The position numbers were made by a program, and so were the translations under genes. A stretch of 62,673 nucleotides of DNA from Silvimonas terrae (GTDB lineage: Bacteria > Pseudomonadota > Gammaproteobacteria > Burkholderiales > Chitinibacteraceae): assembly GCF_014202765.1 (NCBI RefSeq), contig NZ_JACHHN010000013.1:1-62673 (forward strand), read 5' to 3'. The notes under the pieces are model-generated. The model worked only from the letters and a program-made list of their open reading frames with translations, searched no databases and was not told the origin of the DNA. Of the stretch, positions 43,161-51,331 are shown piece by piece. Position 1 is the first letter of the stretch. Each line of letters starts with the position of its first letter.

Positions 43161-43954
43161 CGGCTGTGCTCCGCAGGTTGGGGCGGGACGAGCGGTTCGG
43201 ACTGGGCATACGCACGAATAGCCTGGATGGATTCGCTCGCACCATATTGGTATCTGCCCTGAGCACCAAAAACATCAGCATGAAGGGTTTGCATATCGTA
43301 CTGCGCAGGGGGGCGATCCAGTGTGTGTTCGAAGCGTTTGCCAAACCCTTGAGAGGACACCTCGGCAACGCTCAGTGGGGCGGCGGTCAGATGCAGCAGT
43401 TGCAAGCCGGCAGCCAGTGCAGTCTGGATGTCGTACCAGAGATTGACCATCGGGTAAAACTGGAAGACGCTGCGGCTCTCAATGGCATCAAGATTGTTAT
43501 TGTTGAGAAAGTCGTAGATCACGTTTTTTCTCAGGCCGGGCCCCACCAGCCCCGGCAGGCGCACAACCAGTGTCTGGGCAAAATGCCTTTGTGCAAACTT
43601 CTCAAGCTGGCGACGGTGCAGTCCATATGCATGCAGGCCGGATTCTTCAACTTCGGTCGATTCATCGACTCCCACTGGATTGCCGAACACATCCACGGTA
43701 CTGATCAGCACGAAACGCTTGCATTGGATGGTTTCCAGCGCAGAGATCAAGTGCTCGATGCTACGACGATCTGCCTCCGGTTCCCGGTTGGCCAGCCATT
43801 TTTGTGCGGGCGCACCCGCACAAACCACGGTATCAAATTCCTGATGGGCGATGTCGTGGATATTGGTTGAGCGATAAAGCTGATCGAAGGTGGTTTGCCT
43901 GAGCAATGTGCTCCCCACAAAACCTGAAAAGCCAATCAATGCGTTGTTGTTCAT
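43157..43954 (-). CDS. NAD(P)-dependent sugar epimerase/reductase, short-chain (extended SDR) fold
   Basis: This 265-residue protein starts with a Rossmann motif GFSGFVG (residues 8-14). It has a catalytic-type serine (S85, LISTVDVFG) and Y110 in YGLHRRQ. At the catalytic lysine position of the usual YxxxK there is an arginine (R114), which is uncommon and may alter or abolish reductase chemistry. RmlD-like reductases and 4-epimerases are the nearest functional groups. The gene overlaps the oxidoreductase stop and the isomerase start by 4 bp each. Confidence 0.75.
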   Translation of the reverse strand: MNNNALIGFSGFVGSTLLRQTTFDQLYRSTNIHDIAHQEFDTVVCAGAPAQKWLANREPEADRRSIEHLISALETIQCKRFVLISTVDVFGNPVGVDESTEVEESGLHAYGLHRRQLEKFAQRHFAQTLVVRLPGLVGPGLRKNVIYDFLNNNNLDAIESRSVFQFYPMVNLWYDIQTALAAGLQLLHLTAAPLSVAEVSSQGFGKRFEHTLDRPPAQYDMQTLHADVFGAQGRYQYGASESIQAIRAYAQSEPLVPPQPAEHSR

Positions 43955-45096
43955 TGGTTCTCCGGGATATTCCTGAACTCTTCGGTTCCGAGTTTTTCCA
44001 GAACATCATAAACGTTGTCGATCTTGCCCCCGAGGATGGAAAAGCATCCTGGCAATGCGGGATGTTTTTCAAACAGGATGGGGCGACCGTCATCCCCTTC
44101 GTTCTTGAGCAAAACCGTTTTGATCTCAAACAGCGAGTCGACATACTGGCTATCGGCAATGGCAGGAAGATAGCGCGCCACATCCCGCGCCATGCGATCA
44201 AACCGGGTTGATTGAGCGTAGTTTTCCAGTTGGGCGTAGGGATCAGTGTCCGGCTGGTCTGCCCAACTGAAATGAGGGGTATACCTCACATGGGAAAGCG
44301 TGTGCAGACCACGGGAGGGAAACGGCATCATTGAAAAAAAAGGCCCATCCATCACAGTAATACCCAGATCCTTCAGTACCGCAGGAGCTTGTATCAACGC
44401 CATCTCGGTGACCTCTTGCTTGAGTCCGGTCTGGGTGCCCGGGAAGTCGCCAGCAAATTGGTTCAGCCCACTGTATGTACAATTGAAAACATACTGGCAA
44501 CCAATCAGTTCAGCCGGTTGCCCGTCTTGTTGTTCGAGCAACACCTGTAGCCCGCCATCGACCCGCGAGATTGACAACACGCGTGTGCCCAGCCGCACAT
44601 GTACCCCCGTGCGCGCCAGTTCCTGTTGCGCCCAGTGGGCAAGGCAGGTGGTATCGAAGGCATATTCTTCGACAACAAAGACCTCTTCAATCAGTCGCTT
44701 TTCAAACAAGGCATGCAGTGAGCGGTCTGCCGGTTTGATCTTTGCGCCGATTTCATGACAAAAACGCTCAAATTGCCGTGCTGTTACCCTGGAGTTACGC
44801 CGAGCTATGGCATACAGCTTGGTAAAGTCCCGTTTGACGGCTCCCGGCCAGTCCTGGACAAACCGGTTAAAGTTGATCCGGCTGCGATAGGCTGTCGTGA
44901 AACTGCGAGGGTAGTGATAGCCATTGTGGACCCGAGCCTGGTTGTTATGAGAACCCCGCCCGAGCAAGCGGGGCTCTTTTTCAATGAGCAAAACCCGCCG
45001 TAGACCCCGTTCCTGGGCCAGATAGCTGGCAATGGTACATCCATAGAGGCCGCCGCCGATGACCACGGCTTCGACCATTTGCCCGGTCGGGGTCAC
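43951..45096 (-). CDS. FAD-dependent oxidoreductase (DAO family)
   Basis: This 381-residue protein has an N-terminal dinucleotide motif AVVIGGGLYGCTIASYLA and the DAO-family substrate-domain layout. Such enzymes oxidise amines, hydroxy acids or sugar alcohols; none is usual in sugar cassettes. A role oxidising a sugar or removing an amino group from a sugar intermediate is possible, but nothing in the sequence fixes it. It is coupled by 4-bp overlaps to the glycosyltransferase before it and the reductase after it. Confidence 0.8.
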   Translation of the reverse strand: MTPTGQMVEAVVIGGGLYGCTIASYLAQERGLRRVLLIEKEPRLLGRGSHNNQARVHNGYHYPRSFTTAYRSRINFNRFVQDWPGAVKRDFTKLYAIARRNSRVTARQFERFCHEIGAKIKPADRSLHALFEKRLIEEVFVVEEYAFDTTCLAHWAQQELARTGVHVRLGTRVLSISRVDGGLQVLLEQQDGQPAELIGCQYVFNCTYSGLNQFAGDFPGTQTGLKQEVTEMALIQAPAVLKDLGITVMDGPFFSMMPFPSRGLHTLSHVRYTPHFSWADQPDTDPYAQLENYAQSTRFDRMARDVARYLPAIADSQYVDSLFEIKTVLLKNEGDDGRPILFEKHPALPGCFSILGGKIDNVYDVLEKLGTEEFRNIPENQ

Positions 45097-46172
45097 TGGC
45101 TTATCCGTTTTGCGGTGTGACGCTCAGGGGCTGCGGTGGCAGAAGGGGAGGCCACCTCTTCAATATTCAGCTTTTCCCGGCGGGTGATCCGCGCGCTGGT
45201 GAATTCCTGGGCAACATAATAGGGCGGCCCTTCGTTGGAAAGGCTGGCCATATGCAAGATGTACTCGCCCAGCAACAACAGGACCAGTGAAATCAGGAAA
45301 AACATGCCGGATTGCTGTAACGACAGGCTAACCCAGCCTGGCGCGACATCGGATTTGAAAATGGCGATGGCAACGACATAAACGGAATACAGCAAATTGG
45401 CCACGGCCCCGAACAATGAGAGGGTCGTGACAATTCGCATGGGTGCACGCGTGGTCGAGACGAGTAAACGCATGCCACGATCAATGCTATCCCCGAGTTT
45501 TTTCGGGCTTGCGGCCAGAGGCGCTGCGCTGTAATCCAGGTTAGTCCGGGCAAACCCACCGGTTGCAGGCAAATAGCGATAGGTGAGGGCTGGCTGGGGG
45601 TGTTGCAAAATGAAGTTGACGACCCGTTTGCTCAATAAACGGTATTGCGGTGCATCGTGATCAAGGTTGACCGCACTGAAGTATTTATAAGCGGAATTGA
45701 AAACCGCATGGGCAATCCGGTAAGTCAGACGGTGCACCGGTTTTTGCCGGTTTCTGGCAAACACCACGTCCGAACCACCTGCTGCTTTTTCAAGCATTTC
45801 AGGCAAAAAAGCGATGTCATCGACCATTGGATCAATAATGACGACAAAATCCCCCAGTGCGTTTTCAACCCCGACCCAGGCGCCGGTGTCTGCGTCAACT
45901 TCTCTGGTCAGGACGTAGACTTGCAGATTGGGAAGTCCTTCCTGCGCGGTGAGTTGTTCAAGCCGCGTCACGCTGCTGTCATCAGACGCGTTGTCCACGA
46001 CGATCAGCTCATAATCGCTGACCAGCGATCCTAATTGTGACGAAGCGTCACGCAAAATCCCGTCTAGCTGCTGTTCCTGGTTGTGCAGTACATAAACTAC
46101 TGACAGGAAAATCGGAAAAAACGCCAATTTTACTTCCCTCGTCACGGCCGCATTGTTATCTGGCTGGATCAA
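45093..46172 (-). CDS. GT2 family glycosyltransferase with two C-terminal membrane helices
   Basis: This 359-residue protein has an N-terminal GT-A fold (SVVYVLHNQEQQL; ELIVVDNASDDSS with D60) and two membrane helices (about 248-272 and 289-309), as in GtrB/DPMS-like undecaprenyl-phosphate glycosyltransferases. The D-x-D region reads VIIDPMVDD, so the second Asp of a classical DXD is missing at position +2 and shifted further along. It is the first gene of the operon; a -10-like TATAAT lies 165 bp upstream. Confidence 0.82.
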   Translation of the reverse strand: MIQPDNNAAVTREVKLAFFPIFLSVVYVLHNQEQQLDGILRDASSQLGSLVSDYELIVVDNASDDSSVTRLEQLTAQEGLPNLQVYVLTREVDADTGAWVGVENALGDFVVIIDPMVDDIAFLPEMLEKAAGGSDVVFARNRQKPVHRLTYRIAHAVFNSAYKYFSAVNLDHDAPQYRLLSKRVVNFILQHPQPALTYRYLPATGGFARTNLDYSAAPLAASPKKLGDSIDRGMRLLVSTTRAPMRIVTTLSLFGAVANLLYSVYVVAIAIFKSDVAPGWVSLSLQQSGMFFLISLVLLLLGEYILHMASLSNEGPPYYVAQEFTSARITRREKLNIEEVASPSATAAPERHTAKRISQ

Positions 46173-46336
46173 CCATCAACTGTCTGTCCGGAATGCACTG
46201 GACGATCAGTTTGTTTTTTGAATTGGTAATTCCGGGTAGAGCGCGCGGCACAGACAGATCGGGCTTGCGTCGCAAGTAACAGGGGGAGATCTCGTTTGCC
46301 ATGTATTGCACATGGAGATCAGGCCGCGCTAAACGC

Positions 46337-46342
46337 AGATTA
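46337..46342 (-). promoter_or_regulatory. candidate -10 for the glycan operon
   Basis: TATAAT on the minus strand, preceded by a poor -35, lies in the 306-bp gap (46173-46478) that otherwise holds no gene. A short palindrome CATGT-N5-ACATG (46301-46315) sits between it and the first gene. The leader would be about 160 nt. Confidence 0.35.
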
Positions 46343-46478
46343 TACCTGCCTGCGTCAGATACACATAAATCAGCGTTTTTTTAAAGAGGATGGTGGACAA
46401 TTTTCAGGTTGGATGCCTGGCCGGGCATTTGCAATTTGCGGCCCCCTTCGCCGCGAGTGAAAGGGGGACGCCTCAATG

Positions 46479-47138
46479 TCACGGGCTTGTTGCCTGGTTT
46501 GCGCTCATTTCTGCGTTATATGCGGCCATCTCTTCGGCCAGCGCCCTCGCGACGGCCGGGCGTTGTTTCACCGCGCGCACCCAGGATTGCAAGCGTGGCC
46601 ATGCGGCAAGGTCGATCCCGGCGTAGGGCGACCAGTTCAGCACGGTAATCAGATAGGCATCGGCCAGCGTAAAGTAGCCCTGCAGATACTCATGCTCTGC
46701 CAGTTGCTGGCTCAGGTAGTCAAAGCGCAAGGCCAGTTTCTGGCGGGCAAAGGCTTTGGCGCCATCCGGGCTATGCCGGTCCAGCAGCGGGATGTACGTG
46801 GCCTTGTGCAGTTCTGTGGCAATGAAGTTCAGCCATTGCTGCAAGCGGTAACGTTCCATGCCGTTATCCGGGGCCAGCCGCGCTTGCGGGTGTTGGTCGG
46901 GCACATATTGCAGCACCACCGGGTTCTCGGTGATTACTTCGCCACCGCGTATGCGTATTGCCAGCGCCTGGCCCATCGGGTTGATTGCATGGTAGTCCGA
47001 GCCATCGGCCAGCAGGCGTTCGCCCGGGCGGGTATGGATATCCACGTAGATAAAGTCAGCGTCGGCTCAGACCGGGCCGGATTCCATGACATGGGTGTAC
47101 ACGGCACCGCCCCAATCGAATTCGACTATGGGAAGCAT
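46479..47138 (-). pseudogene. glutathione S-transferase interrupted by in-frame TGA
   Basis: From GTG at 47045 the 188-residue reading is a GST: DYHAINPMGQ, ENPVVLQY and EWLN-like QQWLNFIATELHK, then the helical C-terminal domain LADAYLITVLNW. The start is missing the first ~30 residues of the thioredoxin-fold domain. In the same frame upstream, after a TGA at 47067-47069, a further 23 codons from ATG 47138 read MLPIVEFDWGGAVYTHVMES, which resembles a weathered N-terminus. Intact GST family proteins are ~200 residues. Read-through as selenocysteine is unlikely. Without its N-terminal domain the protein cannot bind glutathione normally. Confidence 0.65.
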
Positions 47139-47436
47139 GCCGCCGCATGCGATGAATGGCGATCCAGCGTGCGTGGCATAAACCGCGCACGTTCGGTGAT
47201 GCCGGCTTTCGGGCTGGCATCTGCTTCGGGAAGACTGTACCGCAGCACCGAATACACAACCGAATGCGCAGTGCTATCTGGCACGCCATGACACAATGAT
47301 CGAAATCGTCCTCTGCGGGGAGAGGTGTTCTTCGCGGGGAGGGCGTTAAGGGGGCTATTGTGCCTATGGGATGTAGATTCGGAAGGATTATGCTTGACCG
47401 AAAAAACCTGCATAGCGCCTATATAAACGCCAGAAA
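47139..47436. other. gap between the GST remnant and the tRNA terminator
   Basis: About 300 bp without a supportable gene or conspicuous repeat. Openings here read through tRNA sequence and the terminator and are artefacts. Confidence 0.5.
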
Positions 47437-47470
47437 GCAAAAAGCCCGACCTGTTGGCCGGGCTTTTTGC
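47437..47470 (-). terminator. terminator of the tRNA operon
   Basis: GCAAAAAGCCCG / CGGGCTTTTTGC form a 12-bp stem with T-runs, 11 bp beyond the tRNA-His 3' end. Confidence 0.92.
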
Positions 47471-47480
47471 ATATATAAGG

Positions 47481-47557
47481 TGGGGTGGCTGATGGGGCTC
47501 GAACCCACGACAACAGGAATCACAATCCTGGACTCTACCAACTGAGCTACAGCCACC
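47481..47557 (-). tRNA. tRNA-His (GTG)
   Basis: The minus strand folds as a cloverleaf: extra G(-1), GTGGCTG acceptor, D arm GCTC...GAG, anticodon stem CAGGA/TCCTG with loop TT-GTG-AT, T arm with GTTCGAGCC, and an encoded CCA. The G(-1) is the histidine identity element. Confidence 0.97.
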
Positions 47558-47628
47558 ACAAAACTCGCTGATTTATGCGTGACATAAATCGTTAAAACTG
47601 ACTCTGCTGTACATCCCGTCTGCAGATT

Positions 47629-47705
47629 TGGCGCACCCGACAGGAATCGAACCTGTAACCTACGGCTTAGAAGGCCGTTGCTCTATCCGGTTGAGCTACG
47701 GGCGC
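47629..47705 (-). tRNA. tRNA-Arg (TCT)
   Basis: Cloverleaf with acceptor GCGCCCG paired to CGGGTGC, anticodon stem ACGGC/GCCGT and loop CT-TCT-AA, T arm CAGGTTCGATTCCTG, and an encoded CCA. The TCT anticodon reads AGA/AGG arginine codons. Confidence 0.97.
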
Positions 47706-47755
47706 CCGGATCAGGCTACATTTCTTTGTTAGTACAGAGCAGATTTAATGCAGGG

Positions 47756-47829
47756 TCGGGGCGGTGGGATTCGAACTCACGACCACCTGGTCCCAAACCA
47801 GGTGCGCTACCAGACTGCGCTACGCCCCG
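47756..47829 (-). tRNA. tRNA-Pro (TGG)
   Basis: Cloverleaf with acceptor CGGGGCG/CGCCCCG, anticodon stem CCTGG/CCAGG and loop TT-TGG-GA, and T-arm loop GTTCGAATC. The 3' CCA is not encoded (CCC follows). It is the first gene of the three-tRNA operon. Confidence 0.97.
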
Positions 47830-47841
47830 AACGAGACCGAG

Positions 47842-47870
47842 ACTATAGCGAGGTCATCCACCCTCGTCAA
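47842..47870 (-). promoter_or_regulatory. sigma70 promoter of the tRNA operon
   Basis: On the minus strand TTGACG (47870-47865) and TATAGT (47847-47842) are separated by exactly 17 bp. The -10 lies 12 bp before the mature tRNA-Pro start. This is one of the clearest promoters in the window. Confidence 0.8.
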
Positions 47871-47948
47871 GCCTGACGATTGAGACAATCACCAGAAAAA
47901 TGAGACAATAGTGATCTTACTGATAAAACCTCGTGCCGGAGCCCGCCT

Positions 47949-48803
47949 ATGACAGCGCAAATTCTCGACGGAAAAGCCATTTCGCAGGACATCGTGCAGA
48001 GTGTGCGCGCAAAGGTTGACGCTCGCACGGCCGCAGGTCACCGCGCCCCGGCGCTGGCGGTAGTACTGGTCGGGAGCGATCCGGCCTCGCAGGTTTATGT
48101 CGGGAACAAGAAGCGCCAGTGCGAAAACGCCGGCATCACTTCGCTGGCCTTTGATCTGCCAGAAACCACATCCGAGGCAGAACTGGTTGCGCTGGTCGGC
48201 AAGCTCAATGCGGATGACGCGGTTGATGGCATTCTGGTGCAGTTGCCACTGCCGGCACATATCAACGCAGAAAAGATTATCGAGCTGATCGACCCCGTAA
48301 AGGATGTCGATGGCTTTCATCCGTACAACATTGGCCGCCTGGCCCTGAAGATGCCATTGCTGCGCCCATGCACCCCGCGCGGCGTGATGACTTTGCTGGA
48401 ACGCACCGGGATTGATCTGGTGGGTAAAGATGCCGTGATCGTGGGCGCATCCAACATTGTGGGCCGCCCGCAGGCGCTGGAGTTGCTGCTGGCGCGCGCC
48501 ACCGTGACCGTGTGCCACAGCAAGACCAAAGACCTGGCCGGCAAAGTGCGCGGTGCGGATGTGGTGGTCGCTGGTGTTGGTATCCCCAATTTTGTGAAAG
48601 GGGACTGGATCAAGCCGGGCGCCATTGTCATTGACGTGGGCATCAACCGGTTGCCGGACGGCAAGCTGTGCGGCGACGTGGAGTTTGAAGTGGCGCGCCA
48701 GCACGCTTCCTGGATTACCCCGGTGCCGGGGGGCGTGGGGCTGATGACGGTGGCCACCCTGATGCAAAACACCTATGACGCTGCGGTGAACCGCAAACCG
48801 TAA
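47949..48803 (+). CDS. folD: bifunctional methylenetetrahydrofolate dehydrogenase/methenyltetrahydrofolate cyclohydrolase
   Basis: This 284-residue cytosolic enzyme interconverts methylene-, methenyl- and 10-formyl-THF for one-carbon metabolism. It has Y39-type [20 protein letters not shown] (catalytic Tyr and Lys), the QLPLPAH folate motif, and the NADP Rossmann segment [20 protein letters not shown]-terminal [16 protein letters not shown] closes the family pattern. It is divergent from the tRNA operon. Confidence 0.97.
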   Translation: MTAQILDGKAISQDIVQSVRAKVDARTAAGHRAPALAVVLVGSDPASQVYVGNKKRQCENAGITSLAFDLPETTSEAELVALVGKLNADDAVDGILVQLPLPAHINAEKIIELIDPVKDVDGFHPYNIGRLALKMPLLRPCTPRGVMTLLERTGIDLVGKDAVIVGASNIVGRPQALELLLARATVTVCHSKTKDLAGKVRGADVVVAGVGIPNFVKGDWIKPGAIVIDVGINRLPDGKLCGDVEFEVARQHASWITPVPGGVGLMTVATLMQNTYDAAVNRKP

Positions 48804-48880
48804 CTGATTCATAAAGCAAGACTGGATGGACCGCCCCGGCGGTCCATTTGTTGAACCCGATCATAAATACAAGACCGCTC

Positions 48881-49906
48881 ATGCCTTATCCATTAGTACG
48901 TCCGTTTTTGTTCATGCTGGCGCCAGAAACGGCCCACCATGTCACCCTGGGTGGGCTGAACTTTGCTCATGACGTGGGCTTGTTGCGGGCCTTTGTCCCC
49001 GCGCCGGTGAGTTGCCCGACCACGGTCATGGGCATGGAGTTTCCCAATCCGGTGGGTCTGGCGGCAGGTCTGGACAAGAATGGCGAATATATTGATGCGC
49101 TGGGCGATCTGGGTTTTGGTTTTATCGAGATCGGCACCATCACGCCGCGCCCGCAGCCGGGCAATCCCAAGCCGCGCATGTTCCGGCTGGTGGATTCTGA
49201 AGCCATCATCAACCGCATGGGCTTTAACAACGAAGGCGTGGACAAGCTGGTTGAGAACGTGCGCAAGTCCCAGTACAAAGGCATTCTGGGGATCAATATC
49301 GGCAAGAATTTTGATACGCCGATTGAACGCGCGGTCGAGGATTACCTCATTTGCCTGGACAAGGTGTACGAATATGCCAGCTATGTGACGGTGAATATTT
49401 CTTCGCCCAACACCAAAAACCTGCGCCAGTTGCAACAGGCTGATGAGTTGTCGAGCCTGTTGGCCGCGCTCAAACAACGCCAGCAGCAACTGGCGGATAA
49501 ACACGGCCGTTATGTGCCGCTGGCGCTGAAAATTGCGCCGGATCTGGATAGCCACCAGATTCAGGAAGTCGCCGAGCGCTTGATCAAACACCAGATTGAC
49601 GCCGTGATTGCCACCAATACCACGTTGTCCCGCGTGGGCGTAGAACATCACCCGCATGGCACCGAGGCGGGTGGTTTGTCTGGCGCGCCGGTGCGAGCCA
49701 AGTCGACCTCGGTGATTCGTGAGCTGGCAGAAGCGCTGGATGGTGCGCTGCCGATTATGGGCGTCGGCGGTATTTTGTCGGGTGACGACGCCGTCGAGAA
49801 AATCCATGCTGGCGCTTCGTTGGTGCAGGTATACAGCGGGATGGTTTATCGCGGACCGACGCTGGTTGAAGAATGCGCGGCGGCGATTGCGTCTATCCGG
49901 TACTAA
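48881..49906 (+). CDS. pyrD: dihydroorotate dehydrogenase, class 2 (quinone)
   Basis: This 341-residue membrane-associated flavoenzyme catalyses the fourth step of pyrimidine synthesis. The N-terminal amphipathic region [18 protein letters not shown] matches E. coli PyrD. Catalytic serine region NISSPNT (S in TVNISSPN), FMN-binding GVGGI and GAS are present. The start is 48881 by alignment with PyrD; the TTG 11 codons upstream is unlikely. It lies 77 bp after folD. Confidence 0.96.
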   Translation: MPYPLVRPFLFMLAPETAHHVTLGGLNFAHDVGLLRAFVPAPVSCPTTVMGMEFPNPVGLAAGLDKNGEYIDALGDLGFGFIEIGTITPRPQPGNPKPRMFRLVDSEAIINRMGFNNEGVDKLVENVRKSQYKGILGINIGKNFDTPIERAVEDYLICLDKVYEYASYVTVNISSPNTKNLRQLQQADELSSLLAALKQRQQQLADKHGRYVPLALKIAPDLDSHQIQEVAERLIKHQIDAVIATNTTLSRVGVEHHPHGTEAGGLSGAPVRAKSTSVIRELAEALDGALPIMGVGGILSGDDAVEKIHAGASLVQVYSGMVYRGPTLVEECAAAIASIRY

Positions 49907-49908
49907 AG

Positions 49909-50009
49909 TGTGAGGGGAGAGGAGTGAGGGGTAAAGGCAAAACCGCAGCGCAGGCCTGGTCTTCATGATTGGCATACCGGTTTTACACCTCACCCCTCAC
50001 GCCTCACTC
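49909..50009. repeat. imperfect palindrome built from GTGAGGG/CCTCACC units after pyrD
   Basis: GTGAGGGGAGAGGAGTGAGG and following GGTAAAGGCAAAACCG (49911-49945) face CGGTTTTACACCTCACCCCT and CACGCCTCAC (49977-50007). Arms pair imperfectly over about 30 bp. The units resemble the GTGAGGA tandem array at the right end of the window. It also may serve as the pyrD terminator. Confidence 0.7.
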
Positions 50010-50171
50010 GTAATTCACTGATTATCAACAAAATCATTGGCAATCCTGATAAGCCATATCGGTTATATGGATAGCAGGATATAAAGCTTGCCCGGTATAT
50101 CTGGAGGTTGGATAATCCGGGCCTCAAATGACAGATTTATCGATTCATTCGATATAGCGACGGTTCTGACG

Positions 50172-50753
50172 ATGGGTTTGAATCACTATTTACTCTTGCT
50201 GGTTGGCGCAGTGCTGGTCAACAACGTGGTGCTGGTGCGCATTCTGGGCCTGTGCCCGTTCATGGGTGTCTCCAAAAAGCTGGAAGCTTCAATCGGCATG
50301 GGGATTGCCACGGCGTTTGTGCTGACACTGGGCTCGGGTTCATCCTGGCTGATTGATCAGTTGCTGGTGGCCTGGCATCTGGAATACCTGCGCACGCTGT
50401 CATTCATTGTGGTGATTGCCGCGATCGTGCAATTCACCGAGATGTTCATTCATAAAACCAGCCCGGTGCTGTATCAGGTGCTGGGTATTTACCTGCCGCT
50501 GATCACGACCAATTGCGCCGTGCTGGGCGTGCCATTGATCAATTCGGTCCAGAAATTCAGTTTTACCGAATCTCTGGTCTTTGGTTTTGGTTCGTCTTTT
50601 GGTTTCAGCCTGATCCTGATTCTGTTTGCGGCGATTCGCGAACGGCTGGATGGCGCTGACGTGCCCGCCCCGTTCAAGGGCACCCCGATTGCTTTCATTA
50701 CCGCCGGCTTCATGAGTCTGGCGTTCATGGGCTTTGCCGGCCTGGTGAAGTAA
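50172..50753 (+). CDS. rsxA: electron transport complex subunit RsxA/RnfA
   Basis: This 193-residue integral membrane subunit (six helices) has the Rnf/Nqr E-type pattern [18 protein letters not shown] and [14 protein letters not shown], whose cysteines can bind an intramembrane Fe-S cluster. The start at 50172 gives exactly the E. coli length of 193; the longer in-frame opening has no support. It heads rsxABCDGE, an NADH/ferredoxin-type redox complex that in E. coli keeps SoxR reduced and in others pumps ions. Confidence 0.96.
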   Translation: MGLNHYLLLLVGAVLVNNVVLVRILGLCPFMGVSKKLEASIGMGIATAFVLTLGSGSSWLIDQLLVAWHLEYLRTLSFIVVIAAIVQFTEMFIHKTSPVLYQVLGIYLPLITTNCAVLGVPLINSVQKFSFTESLVFGFGSSFGFSLILILFAAIRERLDGADVPAPFKGTPIAFITAGFMSLAFMGFAGLVK

Positions 50754-50764
50754 CGACTGATCTT

Positions 50765-51331
50765 ATGCTGACTTTCACGCTTGCCCTCGCCATCATGGCG
50801 ATCCTCGCGATCTTGCTCGGTGCTGTGCTGGGTTGGGCCGCCATCAAATACAAAGTTGACGAAGATCCGCTCGTCGACAAGATCGACGCCATCCTGCCGC
50901 AAACGCAGTGCGGCCAGTGTGGCTTCCCCGGCTGCAAGCCATATGCCACCGCCATTGCCAACGAAGAAGCCGACATCAACCGCTGTCCGCCGGGCGGCGA
51001 AGACGGCATTCGTAAACTGGCTGATTTGCTGGGTAAAGACTTCAAGGCACTGAACGCGGAAAACGGTGAAGAAAAGCCCAAAGCCGTCGCCGTGATTGAT
51101 GAAGACACCTGTATTGGCTGCACCTTGTGCATTCAGGCCTGCCCGGTCGATGCCATTGTCGGCGCGGCCAAACATCTGCACACCATTGTCTCCAGCGAAT
51201 GCACCGGTTGCGAGTTGTGCATTGCGCCGTGCCCGGTGGACTGCATCAGCATGCAGACCGTGGGCGAGACCGTGACCACCTGGAAGTGGCGTTATCCCGT
51301 GATCCCGTTGACTGTAAAGGCCGCCGCATGA
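50765..51331 (+). CDS. rsxB: electron transport complex subunit RsxB/RnfB, ferredoxin type
   Basis: This 188-residue subunit has an N-terminal membrane anchor, the Fe-S domain [13 protein letters not shown], and two ferredoxin clusters, [12 protein letters not shown] and [12 protein letters not shown]. Its stop overlaps the rsxC start by 4 bp (ATGA). It passes electrons within the complex. Confidence 0.96.
   Translation: MLTFTLALAIMAILAILLGAVLGWAAIKYKVDEDPLVDKIDAILPQTQCGQCGFPGCKPYATAIANEEADINRCPPGGEDGIRKLADLLGKDFKALNAENGEEKPKAVAVIDEDTCIGCTLCIQACPVDAIVGAAKHLHTIVSSECTGCELCIAPCPVDCISMQTVGETVTTWKWRYPVIPLTVKAAA

Noticed and set aside
47067-47069. TGA in the GST gene as selenocysteine
   Set aside because: GST enzymes of this type do not use Sec, and I see no SECIS-like hairpin just downstream; a nonsense mutation is simpler.
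47360-47545. Small opening through terminator and tRNA-His
   Set aside because: It is created by tRNA sequence; the tRNA call is decisive.
47481-47829. Integration site for a prophage at the tRNA genes
   Set aside because: No integrase, no att-like duplication of a tRNA 3' end in the flanks.
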